Source of the DNA: JACCXG01 sp963750935
GTDB taxonomy: Bacteria > Acidobacteriota > Vicinamibacteria > Vicinamibacterales > 2-12-FULL-66-21
Assembly: GCA_963750935.1 (NCBI GenBank)
Contig: CAVVSR010000011.1
Location: 124,001 to 188,000 of the forward strand
Length of the DNA: 64,000 nucleotides
Direction: 5' to 3'
Shown here: piece after piece, positions 37,215-46,382 of the stretch
How positions within the stretch are numbered: the stretch's first letter is position 1
Layout: the number at the start of each line of letters is the position of its first letter
Notes under the pieces: model-generated
Databases searched by the model: none
Seen by the model: only the letters and a program-made list of their open reading frames with translations
Told to the model about the DNA's origin: nothing
Made by a program: the position numbers and the translations under genes

Positions 37215-38615
37215 ATCCCACCGGACCGTCACCGATCCGGGCGCCCGCCTTCGATGGCGATCACCCGCCCGATTCACGGCTGATCGACAAGTGCGTGCAC
37301 TGCGGCTTCTGCCTGCCCACGTGTCCGACCTACGCGCTGTGGGGCGAAGAGATGGACTCGCCGCGCGGCCGGATCTATCTGATGAAGTCCGCGCTCGAGG
37401 GCCGCGTCGAGATGAACGAGCGGTTCGTGCGCCATTTCGACGCCTGCCTCGGATGCATGGCATGCGTGACCGCCTGCCCCTCCGGCGTGCAGTATGCGCC
37501 GCTGATCGAGGCGACGCGGGGGCAGATCGAGCGGCGCTACCCGCGTGCACCAACGGACCGCCTCTTTCGCAAGGCGCTGTTCGCCGTCGTGCCGTACCCG
37601 GGCCGGTTGCGCCTCGCGCTGGCGCCGCTGGTGGTCTATCGCTGGGTGCAGCCGCTTCTCCAGCGGTCAGGGCTCCTGAACCTCCTGCCGTCGCGGCTGC
37701 GGGCGCTGGCGTCGCTCGCGCCTCCCGTCTCGCTGTCGTCGCTGACGGCGCGCGTGGCCGAGCACACGCCCGCGGCCGGCCAGCGGCGGCTGAAGGTCGG
37801 CCTGCTGACGGGATGCGTGCAGCGGCTCGTGTTCGGCGGCGTCAATGACGCGACCGTCCGGGTGCTCTCGGCCGAGGGCTGCGACGTCGAAGCGCCGGCG
37901 GCGCAAGGCTGCTGCGGCGCGCTGCCGCTGCACGCGGGCCGGCTGGACGAGGCGCGAGCGTTCGCGCGCCGGACCATCGAAGTCTTCGAGCGCGCCGGCG
38001 TCGAGCGGGTCGTGGTCAATGCCGCCGGCTGCGGGTCGTCGATGAAGGAATATGGCGGCCTGCTCGCCGACGATCCGGCGTGGTCGGCGCGCGCGGCCGC
38101 ATTCTCGGCACGCGTTCGCGACGTCACCGAGCTGCTGGCCGAGCTCGGTCCTGCACGCGCGGCGCGGCAGCCGCTCGCGCTGCGCGTGGCCTACCACGAT
38201 GCCTGCCACCTCGCGCACGCGCAGGGAATCCGTCAGCAGCCGCGCGACCTGCTCGCCGCGATTCCGCAGCTCGAGCTGGTGGCGTTCGCGGAGCAGGACA
38301 TGTGCTGCGGCAGCGCCGGGATCTACAACCTGGTGCAGCCGGACGCCGCCCGCGATCTCGGCGCCCGCAAGGTCGGCCACATCGCCGCGGTCCAGCCGGA
38401 TGTCGTCGCCACGGCGAACCCCGGATGCACGCTGCAGATTGCGGCGTCAGCCGCCGCGGGCGGGCGGACGCTTCCAGGTCCTGCATCCGGTGGAGTTGAT
38501 CGACGCGGCGATCAGGGGCACCGCGGCCGCCGAAGTGGCGCGCCGCGGGATTTACTATCGCGCTACTTCCGCGCCGCCCGATCGTTCGCGATCGCCGTCA
38601 GCTCCGCAGGTGTGA
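37208..38615 (+). CDS. glcF: Glycolate/D-lactate oxidase iron-sulfur subunit (one-base frameshift near the C-terminus)
   Basis: Repaired length about 468 residues. Two [4Fe-4S] clusters bind to CVHCGFCLPTCP and CLGCMACVTACP near the N-terminus. Two CCG domains (QGCCGALPLHAG and QDMCCGSAGIYN) form the heterodisulfide-reductase-like half. The frame breaks at about 38468 with one extra base; in the next frame the protein continues RFQVLHPVELIDAAIRGT, the normal family ending, to a TGA at 38613-38615. The final 17 or so residues and the stop lie in a 54-bp segment duplicated from the end of the neighbouring cytochrome gene (38911-38964), so the original C-terminus may have been replaced. The start ATG overlaps glcE. 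Confidence 0.88.
38562..38615. repeat. 54-bp direct repeat, copy A (tail of glcF)
   Basis: Matches 38911-38964 at 49 of 54 positions. Read on the minus strand it encodes TPAELTAIANDRAARK and a stop, a copy of the cytochrome b-c C-terminus (TPEELTAIANYLAARK). On the plus strand it supplies the last residues and TGA of GlcF. Confidence 0.9.
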
Positions 38616-38616
38616 T

Positions 38617-38829
38617 TCAGTAGCGAGCCCCCCGCGCATCGTCTGCCCCCGGTCGAGTCAGGGTGGGTCCACCCATGTCCGGACCGATGTCCGAGTGACC
38701 CTGCGGCTTCCAGAAGGTGAACCACGTGTGTCCGCGCGCCCTGCCACGACGGACATAAAGGATGAAGTACGGAAGCCAGAGCGCAAGGACCAGGACGATC
38801 GCGAGCACGACGCTAGTCGAGATTTCCAT
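38617..38829 (-). CDS. Small single-pass membrane protein of the cytochrome bc operon
   Basis: 70 residues. One N-terminal helix (VVLAIVLVLALWLPYFILYV) is followed by a basic stretch and a glycine-rich soluble tail (FWKPQGHSDIGPDMGG). GGAGGAG lies 7 nt before the ATG, a strong ribosome site, so it is a real gene despite its size. It is the last gene of the minus-strand operon with Rieske and cytochrome b-c. It could be a small accessory subunit of the complex, but no family is recognised. Confidence 0.7.
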   Translation of the reverse strand: MEISTSVVLAIVLVLALWLPYFILYVRRGRARGHTWFTFWKPQGHSDIGPDMGGPTLTRPGADDARGARY

Positions 38830-38910
38830 AGCTCAACTCCTCCAGCTATGGACTTCAAATGCAATCCGCGGTCCTCGCCTTGCTCAACGGGAGGCCGGGT
38901 CGCTCGAGTC

Positions 38911-38964
38911 GCTACTTCCGCGCCGCCAGATAGTTCGCGATCGCCGTCAGCTCCTCGGGCGTGA
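38911..38964. repeat. 54-bp direct repeat, copy B (end of the cytochrome b-c gene)
   Basis: The native copy, coding on the minus strand for the last 17 residues and stop of the cytochrome b-c fusion. Copy A lies 349 bp away in the same orientation, with the small membrane-protein gene in between. Confidence 0.9.
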
Positions 38965-40498
38965 GCTTGTCGTTGAACGGCGGCATGTCGGCGAGATCGT
39001 CGACCGCGGCCGGATCGCTGATCCATTCGCGCAGCCACTGGGCGTCGCGCTTCTCGCCGGCGCGCGTCAGTTCCGGTCCCTGCTCCACACCCTCGCCGTC
39101 GATGACATGGCAGCTGCCGCACCAGCGGCCGAGCACGAGCACGGCAGTCCGTGTCTCGCCCGTCGGCGCCGGTGCGTTGCCGCCGGCGCGGACCTTCTGC
39201 AGGTAGCTGAGGATCGAGCGCGCCTGCGACTCGCGCATCCCGCCCACCGGCGGCTTGCGCAGCCCCGGCGCGATGATCTCGGGATCGGGGACGTGCGCCA
39301 GCAGCCACTCCGGATCGCGGCGAAGCCGGGTGTCGGCGATCGGGTTCGCTGCCCCTCCGACACGGTGGCACGCCGTGCAGCGCTTGTCTTCGACGAACTC
39401 GCGGCCCGACAGCGACAGCGGCCCCCACTGCGACGGATCCGCATGCGCCGGAGAGTCCTTCAACCCCAGATACGTGAGGCTGACGACTCCCGTGCCGAGC
39501 AGCACGAACGCGCCCGCAACAAGGCGGCGCCTGAACAAGTGGCGCTCCGGGCCGCGGTCGAGGAACGGCAGCATCAGCAGGCCGCCGACGACCACGCCCG
39601 GGATGATGACCGTCGCCACCGGCTCGAGCGGGCCCGGAAAATACTTCAACAGCTGGAAGAGGCTGAGGAAATACCACTCGGGACGCGGAATGTAGGTCGC
39701 GTCCGAGGGATCCGCGATCGCGTCGAGCGGCACCTTGACGGTCAGCGCGAACGCGATCAGCAGCGCGAACACGAACGCCATCGCGACGGTGTCCCTGAAC
39801 GCCTGGTACGGGTAGAACGGCCTGGGCTCGCCGGCCGCCGGCACGATCGGGCCGGAGATCCCGTGGCGCCGCATCAGGTAGACGTGCGCGACGACGAAGC
39901 CGATCAGCGCCGCCGGCAGCAGGAACACGTGCGCCGCGTACCACCGCAGCAGCGTGAGCGCGCCGAGCTCCGCACCGCCGCGCATCACCCCCGCGACCTG
40001 TTCACCGAAGAACGGCGTGCTTCGCGCGATGTTGATGGTGACGGTGGTCGCCCAGTACGCCTTCTGATCCCAGGGCAGGAGGTAGCCGGTCAGGGCGAAT
40101 CCCAGGATGAGCAGCAGCAGGATGACGCCGGTCATCCACGTCACTTCGCGCGGCTTCTTGTACGAGCCGAACAGCACGACCCGCAGCATGTGCACGACCG
40201 CGCCGATGACGATGAAGCTGGCGCCGAAGAAGTGCAGGCCGCGGACGATCCGGCCGAGCGGCAGCCGCTCGGCGATGTAGCGCACGCTGTCGTAGGCGTG
40301 CTCCGGCGACGGCACGTAGTACATCGTGAGGACGACGCCGGTGATCAGCTGGACGCCGATCAGGAACAGCAGGATGCTGCCGGTGACGAACCACCAGCCG
40401 ACGCCAGGCGGCAGCGGCTCGTCGAGCAGATGACCGCGGCCGGCCCGAAAGCCGGTACGTGAATCGAGCCAGTCGAAGAGCGAACGCAGCGGACCCAT
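38912..40498 (-). CDS. Cytochrome b fused to di-haem cytochrome c (quinol:cytochrome c reductase)
   Basis: 528 residues. The cytochrome b part (about 1-350) has eight helices with haem ligands H89, H103, H190 and H205; the 15-residue step in the second pair is that of b6-type cytochromes, not the 14 of mitochondrial-type bc1. The quinol-site motif PEWY is at 273-276. The C-terminal part carries two c-type haem sites, CTACH (374-378) and CGSCH (460-464). With the Rieske protein encoded directly upstream (1-nt stop/start overlap) it forms a complete quinol oxidase that replaces separate cytochrome c1/f. It would take electrons from quinol reduced by GlcDEF or LutABC-type enzymes. Confidence 0.92.
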   Translation of the reverse strand: MGPLRSLFDWLDSRTGFRAGRGHLLDEPLPPGVGWWFVTGSILLFLIGVQLITGVVLTMYYVPSPEHAYDSVRYIAERLPLGRIVRGLHFFGASFIVIGAVVHMLRVVLFGSYKKPREVTWMTGVILLLLILGFALTGYLLPWDQKAYWATTVTINIARSTPFFGEQVAGVMRGGAELGALTLLRWYAAHVFLLPAALIGFVVAHVYLMRRHGISGPIVPAAGEPRPFYPYQAFRDTVAMAFVFALLIAFALTVKVPLDAIADPSDATYIPRPEWYFLSLFQLLKYFPGPLEPVATVIIPGVVVGGLLMLPFLDRGPERHLFRRRLVAGAFVLLGTGVVSLTYLGLKDSPAHADPSQWGPLSLSGREFVEDKRCTACHRVGGAANPIADTRLRRDPEWLLAHVPDPEIIAPGLRKPPVGGMRESQARSILSYLQKVRAGGNAPAPTGETRTAVLVLGRWCGSCHVIDGEGVEQGPELTRAGEKRDAQWLREWISDPAAVDDLADMPPFNDKLTPEELTAIANYLAARK

Positions 40499-40983
40499 CA
40501 GAGTTCGACCAGCACCTGGTCGCCCTCGAGCTTAGTGGAGAGGCGCGCCAGCGGCGCCGGCGGCGGTCCCGCCTTGACGGCGCCGGTGCGGTCGAACACG
40601 CCGCCGTGGCACGGGCACTTGAGGGTTTCGGCCTTCGCATCCCAGCTGACGCGGCAGCCGAGGTGGGTGCAGGTCGACGACAGCGCGGTGATCTGCGAGT
40701 CGCCGCTCTTGATCAGGAAGACGACCTGGCGATCGACGACCTGGCTGTAGCCGTCCTCGCGGGTGACCCGGATGGTGACTGGCGTGGGCTCGTTGTCAGG
40801 CAGCGCGTCGAGGGCGCCGGCCGGCCACCAGCTGGTCCGGCGCGTGCCGAGCGCGGGCGACACGACCGCGCCGCCCAGCACGAAGGCCAGCGTTGCGCCG
40901 ATTGCCGCCTGGATGGTGGTGATGAGCCCTGACAGAAAGCGGCGGCGCCCCGGGGGCGCCGGCTCGGTGTGATCTGGACACAT
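40498..40983 (-). CDS. Rieske [2Fe-2S] subunit of the cytochrome bc complex
   Basis: 161 residues. The twin-arginine-like PGRRRFLSG precedes one membrane helix (about 18-45), the usual Tat-dependent Rieske anchor. Cluster ligands are C105 and H107 in CTHLGC, and C123 and H126 in CPCHGG, with the disulfide cysteines C110 and C125. It moves electrons from quinol to the cytochrome c haems. The stop overlaps the cytochrome b start by one base (TGATG), so translation is coupled. The order Rieske, cytochrome b-c, small membrane protein follows the cytochrome c gene upstream. Confidence 0.93.
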   Translation of the reverse strand: MCPDHTEPAPPGRRRFLSGLITTIQAAIGATLAFVLGGAVVSPALGTRRTSWWPAGALDALPDNEPTPVTIRVTREDGYSQVVDRQVVFLIKSGDSQITALSSTCTHLGCRVSWDAKAETLKCPCHGGVFDRTGAVKAGPPPAPLARLSTKLEGDQVLVEL

Positions 40984-41046
40984 AGGCTAGACGGAACCAC
41001 GGAAGGCGGGCGGAGATGGGGAATGTTGCCATTCCCCATGCCGGTG

Positions 41047-41491
41047 TTAACCCCCGATCGAGCCGGGTTTCAGGACCCAGTTGTTGTCGGCGTCGCGCAC
41101 GCGGTACTTCTCGTGGCACTGACGGCACGCAGGGCCGACTTCCTGCTTCAACGCCGCGCCGATGGCCTGCGCATCCGGGGCTCGGCCCGGTCAGCAGCTT
41201 CAGCACCGCGTCCATCTTGGTCACGGTTTCCTTGTTGGCGGCGATGGCGTCGTCTTTCTTGTTGAGCACCCAGAACTCGCGCGAGTCCTCGATGGCCTGC
41301 TTCGCGATCCCATACTGCTTGGCGCCCTCGGCGAAATCGCCCGACCCGATCGCCTTGTTGGCCGCCATATTGGCCTGCTGGACCTTCTTCATCGTCTTGT
41401 CCAGCTCCTCGACCGTCGTGACCTTCTGAGCGATGGCCACGGAGCCGGCAACCATCACCAGCAGTGCCGCAGCGCAAAACCTAAAATGCAA
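41047..41491 (-). CDS. Exported cytochrome c with C-terminal CRQCH haem site (one-base frameshift)
   Basis: Repaired length about 147 residues. A signal peptide (FCAAALLVMVAGSVAIAQ) is followed by a four-helix-type region (VEELDKTMKKVQQANMAANKA, then DAIAANKETVTKMDAVLKLLTG) and a single CRQCH near the C-terminus. This is the layout of class II (c'/c556-like) cytochromes. The reading frame breaks near 41178, where one extra base in a CCCC run shifts frame; beyond it the protein resumes DAQAIGAALKQEVGPACRQCHEKYRV. The TTG start at 41491 has GGAGG 5 nt upstream; another in-frame TTG at 41503 is less well placed. It is probably the electron partner of the bc complex encoded downstream. Confidence 0.75.
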
Positions 41492-41503
41492 GTTGGCCTC
41501 CAA

Positions 41504-41854
41504 TCCTCCACCCTGACCGACGGATGAACACGCGCGAACGCGTGCCTAATAATACGTTCACGCCGTCGTAGAGTTACAGTCCCCCCGGAACCGCTTTCGC
41601 TCAATGAAATTCAGGCCCAGGATTCCGTCCGGCCGCCAGCCCGGCAGCCGCCGGGATTTGCGCGGTTTCCATCGGCTGGATCGGTGCCGAATCGGACCGA
41701 TCGGCGTTCATCGATCCGGAGGGAATGTTTCTCTATGCGAAACGCTTGGGGTTTCGTCGCGGCTGCTTGACCGGCTGGCCTCTAACTGATACCTATCGCG
41801 GCGGTGCGAGGGCTTCCGACCAGGGTTGGCGGGCGGTCGGCGAGGAGGAACGGG
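41504..41854. other. 351-nt divergent intergenic region
   Basis: No ORF here looks genuine. It separates the bc operon (minus) from the PQQ/HEAT protein (plus). It contains a -10-like TATTAT on the minus strand and two imperfect palindromes with the LacI-type core AAnCGnTT (around 41590 and 41740, the latter within an inverted repeat CGAAAC...GTTTCG). Confidence 0.5.
41549..41554 (-). promoter_or_regulatory. Possible -10 box (TATTAT) of the bc operon
   Basis: On the minus strand TATTAT matches five of six consensus bases in otherwise GC-rich DNA, about 58 nt before the cytochrome c start at 41491. The -35 region is weak. Confidence 0.35.
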
Positions 41855-44800
41855 ATGAAAATTCGACGCGGCGTGGCCGTGTGGACGACCGCGGCGGTCG
41901 CCCTGACGGTGCTCGGCCTGGTGCGGCTCGGAGCGTTCGGTCAGGCGCCAAACCAGGCGCAGCTCGTGACCCAGGCGGTCGCCGGCGTGAAGTTCAGCAC
42001 CCTGCCGGGCTTCGTCATCGAGCGCGTCAATCCCACCGACAAGAACGACTCCTACGTCGTCGTGACCTTCGACAGCCTCGGGCGGCTGGTCGTCTCGAAA
42101 GAGAACGATTTCCCGCGCCTCCTCCTCGACAACGACAAGGACGGCATCTACGAGTCGGAAAAGGTCATCACCGAGAAGGTCCGCAATTGCCAGGGCCTCT
42201 GGTTCGACGGCCCGACCCTTTACGCCGCCTGTTCCGATGCGGCGCCGCAGCCACCCCCGCCCCCGCCGGCCGCCGGCGCGGCCCCTGGCGGTGGACGGCA
42301 GGGCGGCGGAGGCCGCGGTGGCCCGCCGCCGCCGGCAGGCATCTATCGGATGCAGGACACCAACGGCGACGACGTGGCTGACACGTTCGAGACCGTGACG
42401 ATCACGCCAGGCGGCATCCAGGAGCACGGTCCCCACGCGATTCGCCGCGCGCCCGATGGCAGCTACACGGTCATCTCCGGCAACCACGCGACCATTGCGG
42501 ACGACGCACTCGATCCGGGGTCGCTGGTCCTGAAGGACAAGGACGCGCAGTTCCTGCCCTACCTCGCGAACTTCGGACGGAGCATCCGTCAGGCCGTCCA
42601 CAGCGGCCTCTATCGCTGGGATCCGGCGATGAAGAAGTTCACCGTGCTCTTCGGCGGCAACCGCAACGCCTACGACTACGGCTACAACCTCGCCGGCGAG
42701 GCGTTCCTCTTCGACAGCGACATGGAGTGGGACATCAACATGCCGTGGTACCGCGACGTGCGGACGACGCACGGCATTCCGGGCGGCAACTACGGCTATC
42801 GCGACGGATCGGGCAAGTATCCGGCGTATTACATCGACTCGCTCCCGCCGGTGCGGGACGTCGGCCGCGGCTCGCCGGTCGGGGTGGAGTTCTACACGAG
42901 CTACGCCTATCCGCGCGAGTTCTTCGACAACCTCTTCGAGGCCGACTGGTCACGTGGCCGGCTGCTCTACACCGCGCTCACGCCGAACGGCGGCACCTAC
43001 ACCGCGCGCTCCGACCGCGCCGAGTTCGTGCACGGCGAGCCCTTCAACATCACCGACGTGGAAGTCGGGCCTGACGGCATGCTCTATTTCACGACCGGGG
43101 GACGCAACACCTCGGGCGGCGTCTGGCGCCTGCGCTACAAGGGCACGCTGCCGGCGGCTCCCGACATGACCGGCGTGCTGGCCGTCGTCCGCCAGCCGCA
43201 ACCGCTCTCGAGCTGGGGCTGGGGCGCGATCGAGAAGGCGAAGGCGAGCATGGGCGCGTCGTTCGGCACCGAGCTCGAGCGGCTCGCGCGCAACGCGTCG
43301 GCCGCGAGCATGGATCGCGCCCGCGCTGTTTACGAGATGCAGCGCCACGGTGCGGCGCCGTCGGCGGCGCTCCTGACCGCGCTCATCAAGGATCGGGATG
43401 CGGGCGTGCGCGCCGCGGTGGTCTACGTCGCGGGTGTGCAGGGGGGACTCGCCAGCGCCGACGCGAAGGCGCAGGCAGCGATCGCCGCTGCCGGTCTCAA
43501 GGACGCCGACCCGGTGGTGCGCCGCCGCTCGGCCGAAGCGCTGGTGCGGATGGGACAGTCGCCAGACAAGCCGAGCCTGGCGCCGGCCGCCGACATCTAC
43601 GCGCTGCTGAACGACCCCGATCGATTCGTGCGGTGGGCGGGACGGATCGCGCTCGAACGCACCGCGCGCGCCGACTGGAAGGATCGCGCCACGAAGGAGA
43701 CGAACGTGCTCGGCTCCATCGAGTCGATGATCGCGCTCGTCAACACCGCGAACGGCGAGAACCTGCAGCCGCTCATCGACAAGCAGTTCGCGCTGATGAA
43801 GCAGGCGAACCTGTCGGTCGAGAACAAGCTGCGGCTGTTCCGCGCGTTCGAGTACACCGCCACGGAAATCAAGGGCGGCCTCAGCCCGGCCGAGCGCGAA
43901 CAGCTGCACGGCCTGGTCGTCAATCAGTTCCCCAGCCAGGATGAACGGCTCAATCGCGAGCTCGCGCTGATCCTCGCGTATGCCGGGCAGCCGCAGGCGA
44001 TCGCGAAGATCCTCGCGGCCATGCCCAAGGGCAACGACAACCAGCAGCTGCAGCTGCACTACCTCTATGCGCTGCGCACGGTCACGCAGGGATGGACCGT
44101 GGAGCAGAAGACGCAGCTCGCGGAGCTGCTCGGGCGGACGTCCACCTGGCGCGGCGGTGCGCAGTTCATCAACTTCGTCGGCCAGATGTTCGACGCCGTG
44201 CAGCCGCTGTACGCGACGCCGGCCGAGCAGGCGATGCTGTACGAGAAGGCCCCCGACTTCTCGCCGCTCACGCCCGAGCAGCTGGCCGAGCTCCAGGCCA
44301 AGGCCGCGCAGCTCGGCGGACGCGGCGGTGGCCGTGGCGGCAACCCCGCGAACCCGCTGGCGGCGCGTCGTGCCGGCCGCGTCATCAGCCGGCAGGAGAT
44401 GCTCGAGGAGACGGTCTACCAGCCGCAGCAGAACCTGAACGTCGAGATGGGCAAGGCGGTGTTCGAGAAGAGCTGCGCGTCGTGCCACCGGTTCGGCGGC
44501 CTCGGCACCGACCATGGCGTCGCCGGGCTCAACCTGACATCGTCCAAGCTCCTCGCGTCGAAGTACACGCTGCTCGAAGCGGTCATGATTCCGGATCGCG
44601 CGGTCGCGCCGGCGCACGAGACGACGGTGGTGGCGGCGACCGATGGCAAGACACTCAGAGGTCTGCTGCTGCGTGAGGCCGGCGGCAACCTGTCGCTGCT
44701 GACTCCGGAGGGGACGGTGACCGAGGTGCCGAAGGCGCAGGTCAAGAGCAGCCGCAAGGAGAAGGCGTCGATCATGACGGAGACGCTCTCCGACAGCATC

Positions 44801-44878
44801 GGTCAGACCCAGCTGAGGAACCTCGCGGCGTTCCTGACGGCGCCGCCGCCGGGAACCGCACCGAGCGCGAATCGCTGA
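41855..44878 (+). CDS. Secreted PVC-type dehydrogenase propeller with HEAT repeats and cytochrome c
   Basis: 1007 residues, intact. The start is the ATG with GAGGAGGAACGGG before it; the longer frame from 41804 lacks a ribosome site. A signal segment (about 8-30) leads to a beta-propeller of the membrane-bound dehydrogenase type (about 45-430, broken by a P/G-rich linker near 135), HEAT-like helices (about 440-800), a G/R-rich linker, and a C-terminal haem domain with CASCH near residue 880 and the family phrase TVVAATDGKTLRGLLLRE. Proteins like this are abundant in Acidobacteria and Planctomycetes and are thought to oxidise carbohydrates outside the cell; the substrate is unknown. The rhamnulokinase gene starts 34 nt later. 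Confidence 0.85.
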   Translation: MKIRRGVAVWTTAAVALTVLGLVRLGAFGQAPNQAQLVTQAVAGVKFSTLPGFVIERVNPTDKNDSYVVVTFDSLGRLVVSKENDFPRLLLDNDKDGIYESEKVITEKVRNCQGLWFDGPTLYAACSDAAPQPPPPPPAAGAAPGGGRQGGGGRGGPPPPAGIYRMQDTNGDDVADTFETVTITPGGIQEHGPHAIRRAPDGSYTVISGNHATIADDALDPGSLVLKDKDAQFLPYLANFGRSIRQAVHSGLYRWDPAMKKFTVLFGGNRNAYDYGYNLAGEAFLFDSDMEWDINMPWYRDVRTTHGIPGGNYGYRDGSGKYPAYYIDSLPPVRDVGRGSPVGVEFYTSYAYPREFFDNLFEADWSRGRLLYTALTPNGGTYTARSDRAEFVHGEPFNITDVEVGPDGMLYFTTGGRNTSGGVWRLRYKGTLPAAPDMTGVLAVVRQPQPLSSWGWGAIEKAKASMGASFGTELERLARNASAASMDRARAVYEMQRHGAAPSAALLTALIKDRDAGVRAAVVYVAGVQGGLASADAKAQAAIAAAGLKDADPVVRRRSAEALVRMGQSPDKPSLAPAADIYALLNDPDRFVRWAGRIALERTARADWKDRATKETNVLGSIESMIALVNTANGENLQPLIDKQFALMKQANLSVENKLRLFRAFEYTATEIKGGLSPAEREQLHGLVVNQFPSQDERLNRELALILAYAGQPQAIAKILAAMPKGNDNQQLQLHYLYALRTVTQGWTVEQKTQLAELLGRTSTWRGGAQFINFVGQMFDAVQPLYATPAEQAMLYEKAPDFSPLTPEQLAELQAKAAQLGGRGGGRGGNPANPLAARRAGRVISRQEMLEETVYQPQQNLNVEMGKAVFEKSCASCHRFGGLGTDHGVAGLNLTSSKLLASKYTLLEAVMIPDRAVAPAHETTVVAATDGKTLRGLLLREAGGNLSLLTPEGTVTEVPKAQVKSSRKEKASIMTETLSDSIGQTQLRNLAAFLTAPPPGTAPSANR

Positions 44879-44912
44879 ATCCGGCTGCTTGACCCTTGGA
44901 AAGCGGGGACCC

Positions 44913-46382
44913 GTGAGTGCTCAGTTCCTAGCATTCGATCTCGGCGCGGAGAGCGGCCGCGCCATCGTGGGACGTCTGCGATCCGGTGTCCTCGACATTC
45001 GTGAGGTCCACCGTTTTCCGAACGAACCGGTCCGCCAGAACGGCGCCCTGAACTGGGACGTCCTCCGCCTCTGGTTCGAGATGCGCCGGGCGCTCGAGCG
45101 CATCTCCGGCACCCGTCTCGAGAGCCTGGGCGTCGACACGTGGGGCTGCGACTACGCGCTCGTCGGCGAGCAGGGGCACCTCCTCCAGAATCCGTTCCAC
45201 TACCGTGATCGCCGGACCGACGGCGTGATGGAGTCGGTCTTCCAGCACGTGCCGGCCGACGAAATCTATGCGGTCACCGGCATTCAGTTCCTGCCGTTCA
45301 ACACGCTGTTTCAGCTCTACGCGGCCTGCCGCGCCACGCCGCAGCTGATCGAGAGCGCGTCGGCGTTCCTCACCGTGCCCGATCTCCTGAACTACTGGCT
45401 GACCGGCCGCGCCGCGTGCGAATACACCAACGCGACGACGACGCAGTTCGTCGACGCGCGATCGCGATCCTGGGCGACCGGGTTGCTCGAGCAGCTCGGC
45501 ATCCCGACGCGGCTGCTGCCGGCGCTCGTCGAGCCCGGCCACGTCCTCGGCCAGCTCGGCGCCGACTGCTGCGCGGCGCTGGCCGGGACTCCGGTCGTGG
45601 CGCCGGCCACCCACGACACCGGATCGGCGGTGGCGTCGATCGCGGCCGGCGGCCGGCGGGCGTTCCTCAGCTCCGGCACCTGGTCGCTGCTCGGCACCGA
45701 GGTGTCGCGGCCGATCATCACGCCGCGATCGCGCGAGCTGAACTTCACCAACGAGGGTGGGGTGTGCGGCACCACCCGCCTGCTGAAGAACATCGGCGGC
45801 ATGTGGCTGCTGCAGGCGTGCCGGCGGAAATGGGCGGCGGAAGGACAGGACTTCGACTACGACGAGCTGCTGGCCGCGGCGGACGACCCGACGCTGGCGT
45901 TCAAGGTGCTGTTCAACCCCGATCACGCCACGTTCCTGCATCCGCCGGACATGATCGGCGCGATCCGCGATTACTGCCGCGACACCGGCCAGGCGGAGCC
46001 CGAGACGCCTGCGGCCGTCACCCGCGCCATCCTCGAGAGCCTCGCATTCAAGTACCGCTTCGTGATCGAGTCGCTCGAAGAGCTCACCGGCGAACCGATC
46101 GAGGAGATCCAGATCGTCGGCGGTGGATCGCGCAACCGGCTGCTGAACCAGTTCACGGCCGACGCGACCGGACGCACCGTGCTGGCCGGTCCGGTCGAAG
46201 CGACCGCGCTTGGCAACATCGCGATGCAGATGGTCGGCACCGGCGCCGTCAGCACGCTGGCCGAGGCGCGGCGGATCATCGAGCGATCGTTCCCGGTGGA
46301 GCGGTTCGAACCGGCGGATCAGGACCGCTGGAACACCCACTACCGGCGTTTTCAAGAGTACCTGGAGCTGACCTGTGTCTAA
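44913..46382 (+). CDS. rhaB: L-rhamnulokinase
   Basis: 489 residues, FGGY carbohydrate-kinase family. FLAFDLGAESGRAIVGRL opens the first ATPase lobe (the rhamnulokinase form of the DxGtxS motif). GVDTWGCDYALVGEQGHLLQNPFHYRD and the second-lobe ESLAFKYRFVIESLEELTG and IQIVGGGSRNRLLNQFTAD are characteristic of RhaB. It phosphorylates L-rhamnulose to rhamnulose 1-phosphate with ATP. The GTG start at 44913 directly begins the ATPase motif. The final 8 nt overlap the aldolase gene, which uses the product. No rhamnose isomerase gene is recognised in the window. Confidence 0.93.
   Translation: MSAQFLAFDLGAESGRAIVGRLRSGVLDIREVHRFPNEPVRQNGALNWDVLRLWFEMRRALERISGTRLESLGVDTWGCDYALVGEQGHLLQNPFHYRDRRTDGVMESVFQHVPADEIYAVTGIQFLPFNTLFQLYAACRATPQLIESASAFLTVPDLLNYWLTGRAACEYTNATTTQFVDARSRSWATGLLEQLGIPTRLLPALVEPGHVLGQLGADCCAALAGTPVVAPATHDTGSAVASIAAGGRRAFLSSGTWSLLGTEVSRPIITPRSRELNFTNEGGVCGTTRLLKNIGGMWLLQACRRKWAAEGQDFDYDELLAAADDPTLAFKVLFNPDHATFLHPPDMIGAIRDYCRDTGQAEPETPAAVTRAILESLAFKYRFVIESLEELTGEPIEEIQIVGGGSRNRLLNQFTADATGRTVLAGPVEATALGNIAMQMVGTGAVSTLAEARRIIERSFPVERFEPADQDRWNTHYRRFQEYLELTCV

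Noticed and set aside
38545..38623. glcF ending SRYFRAARSFAIAVSSAGVIQ at 38623
   Set aside because: This is the unshifted frame; the family's C-terminal motif FQVLHPVELIDA is found only in the shifted frame, which stops at 38615.
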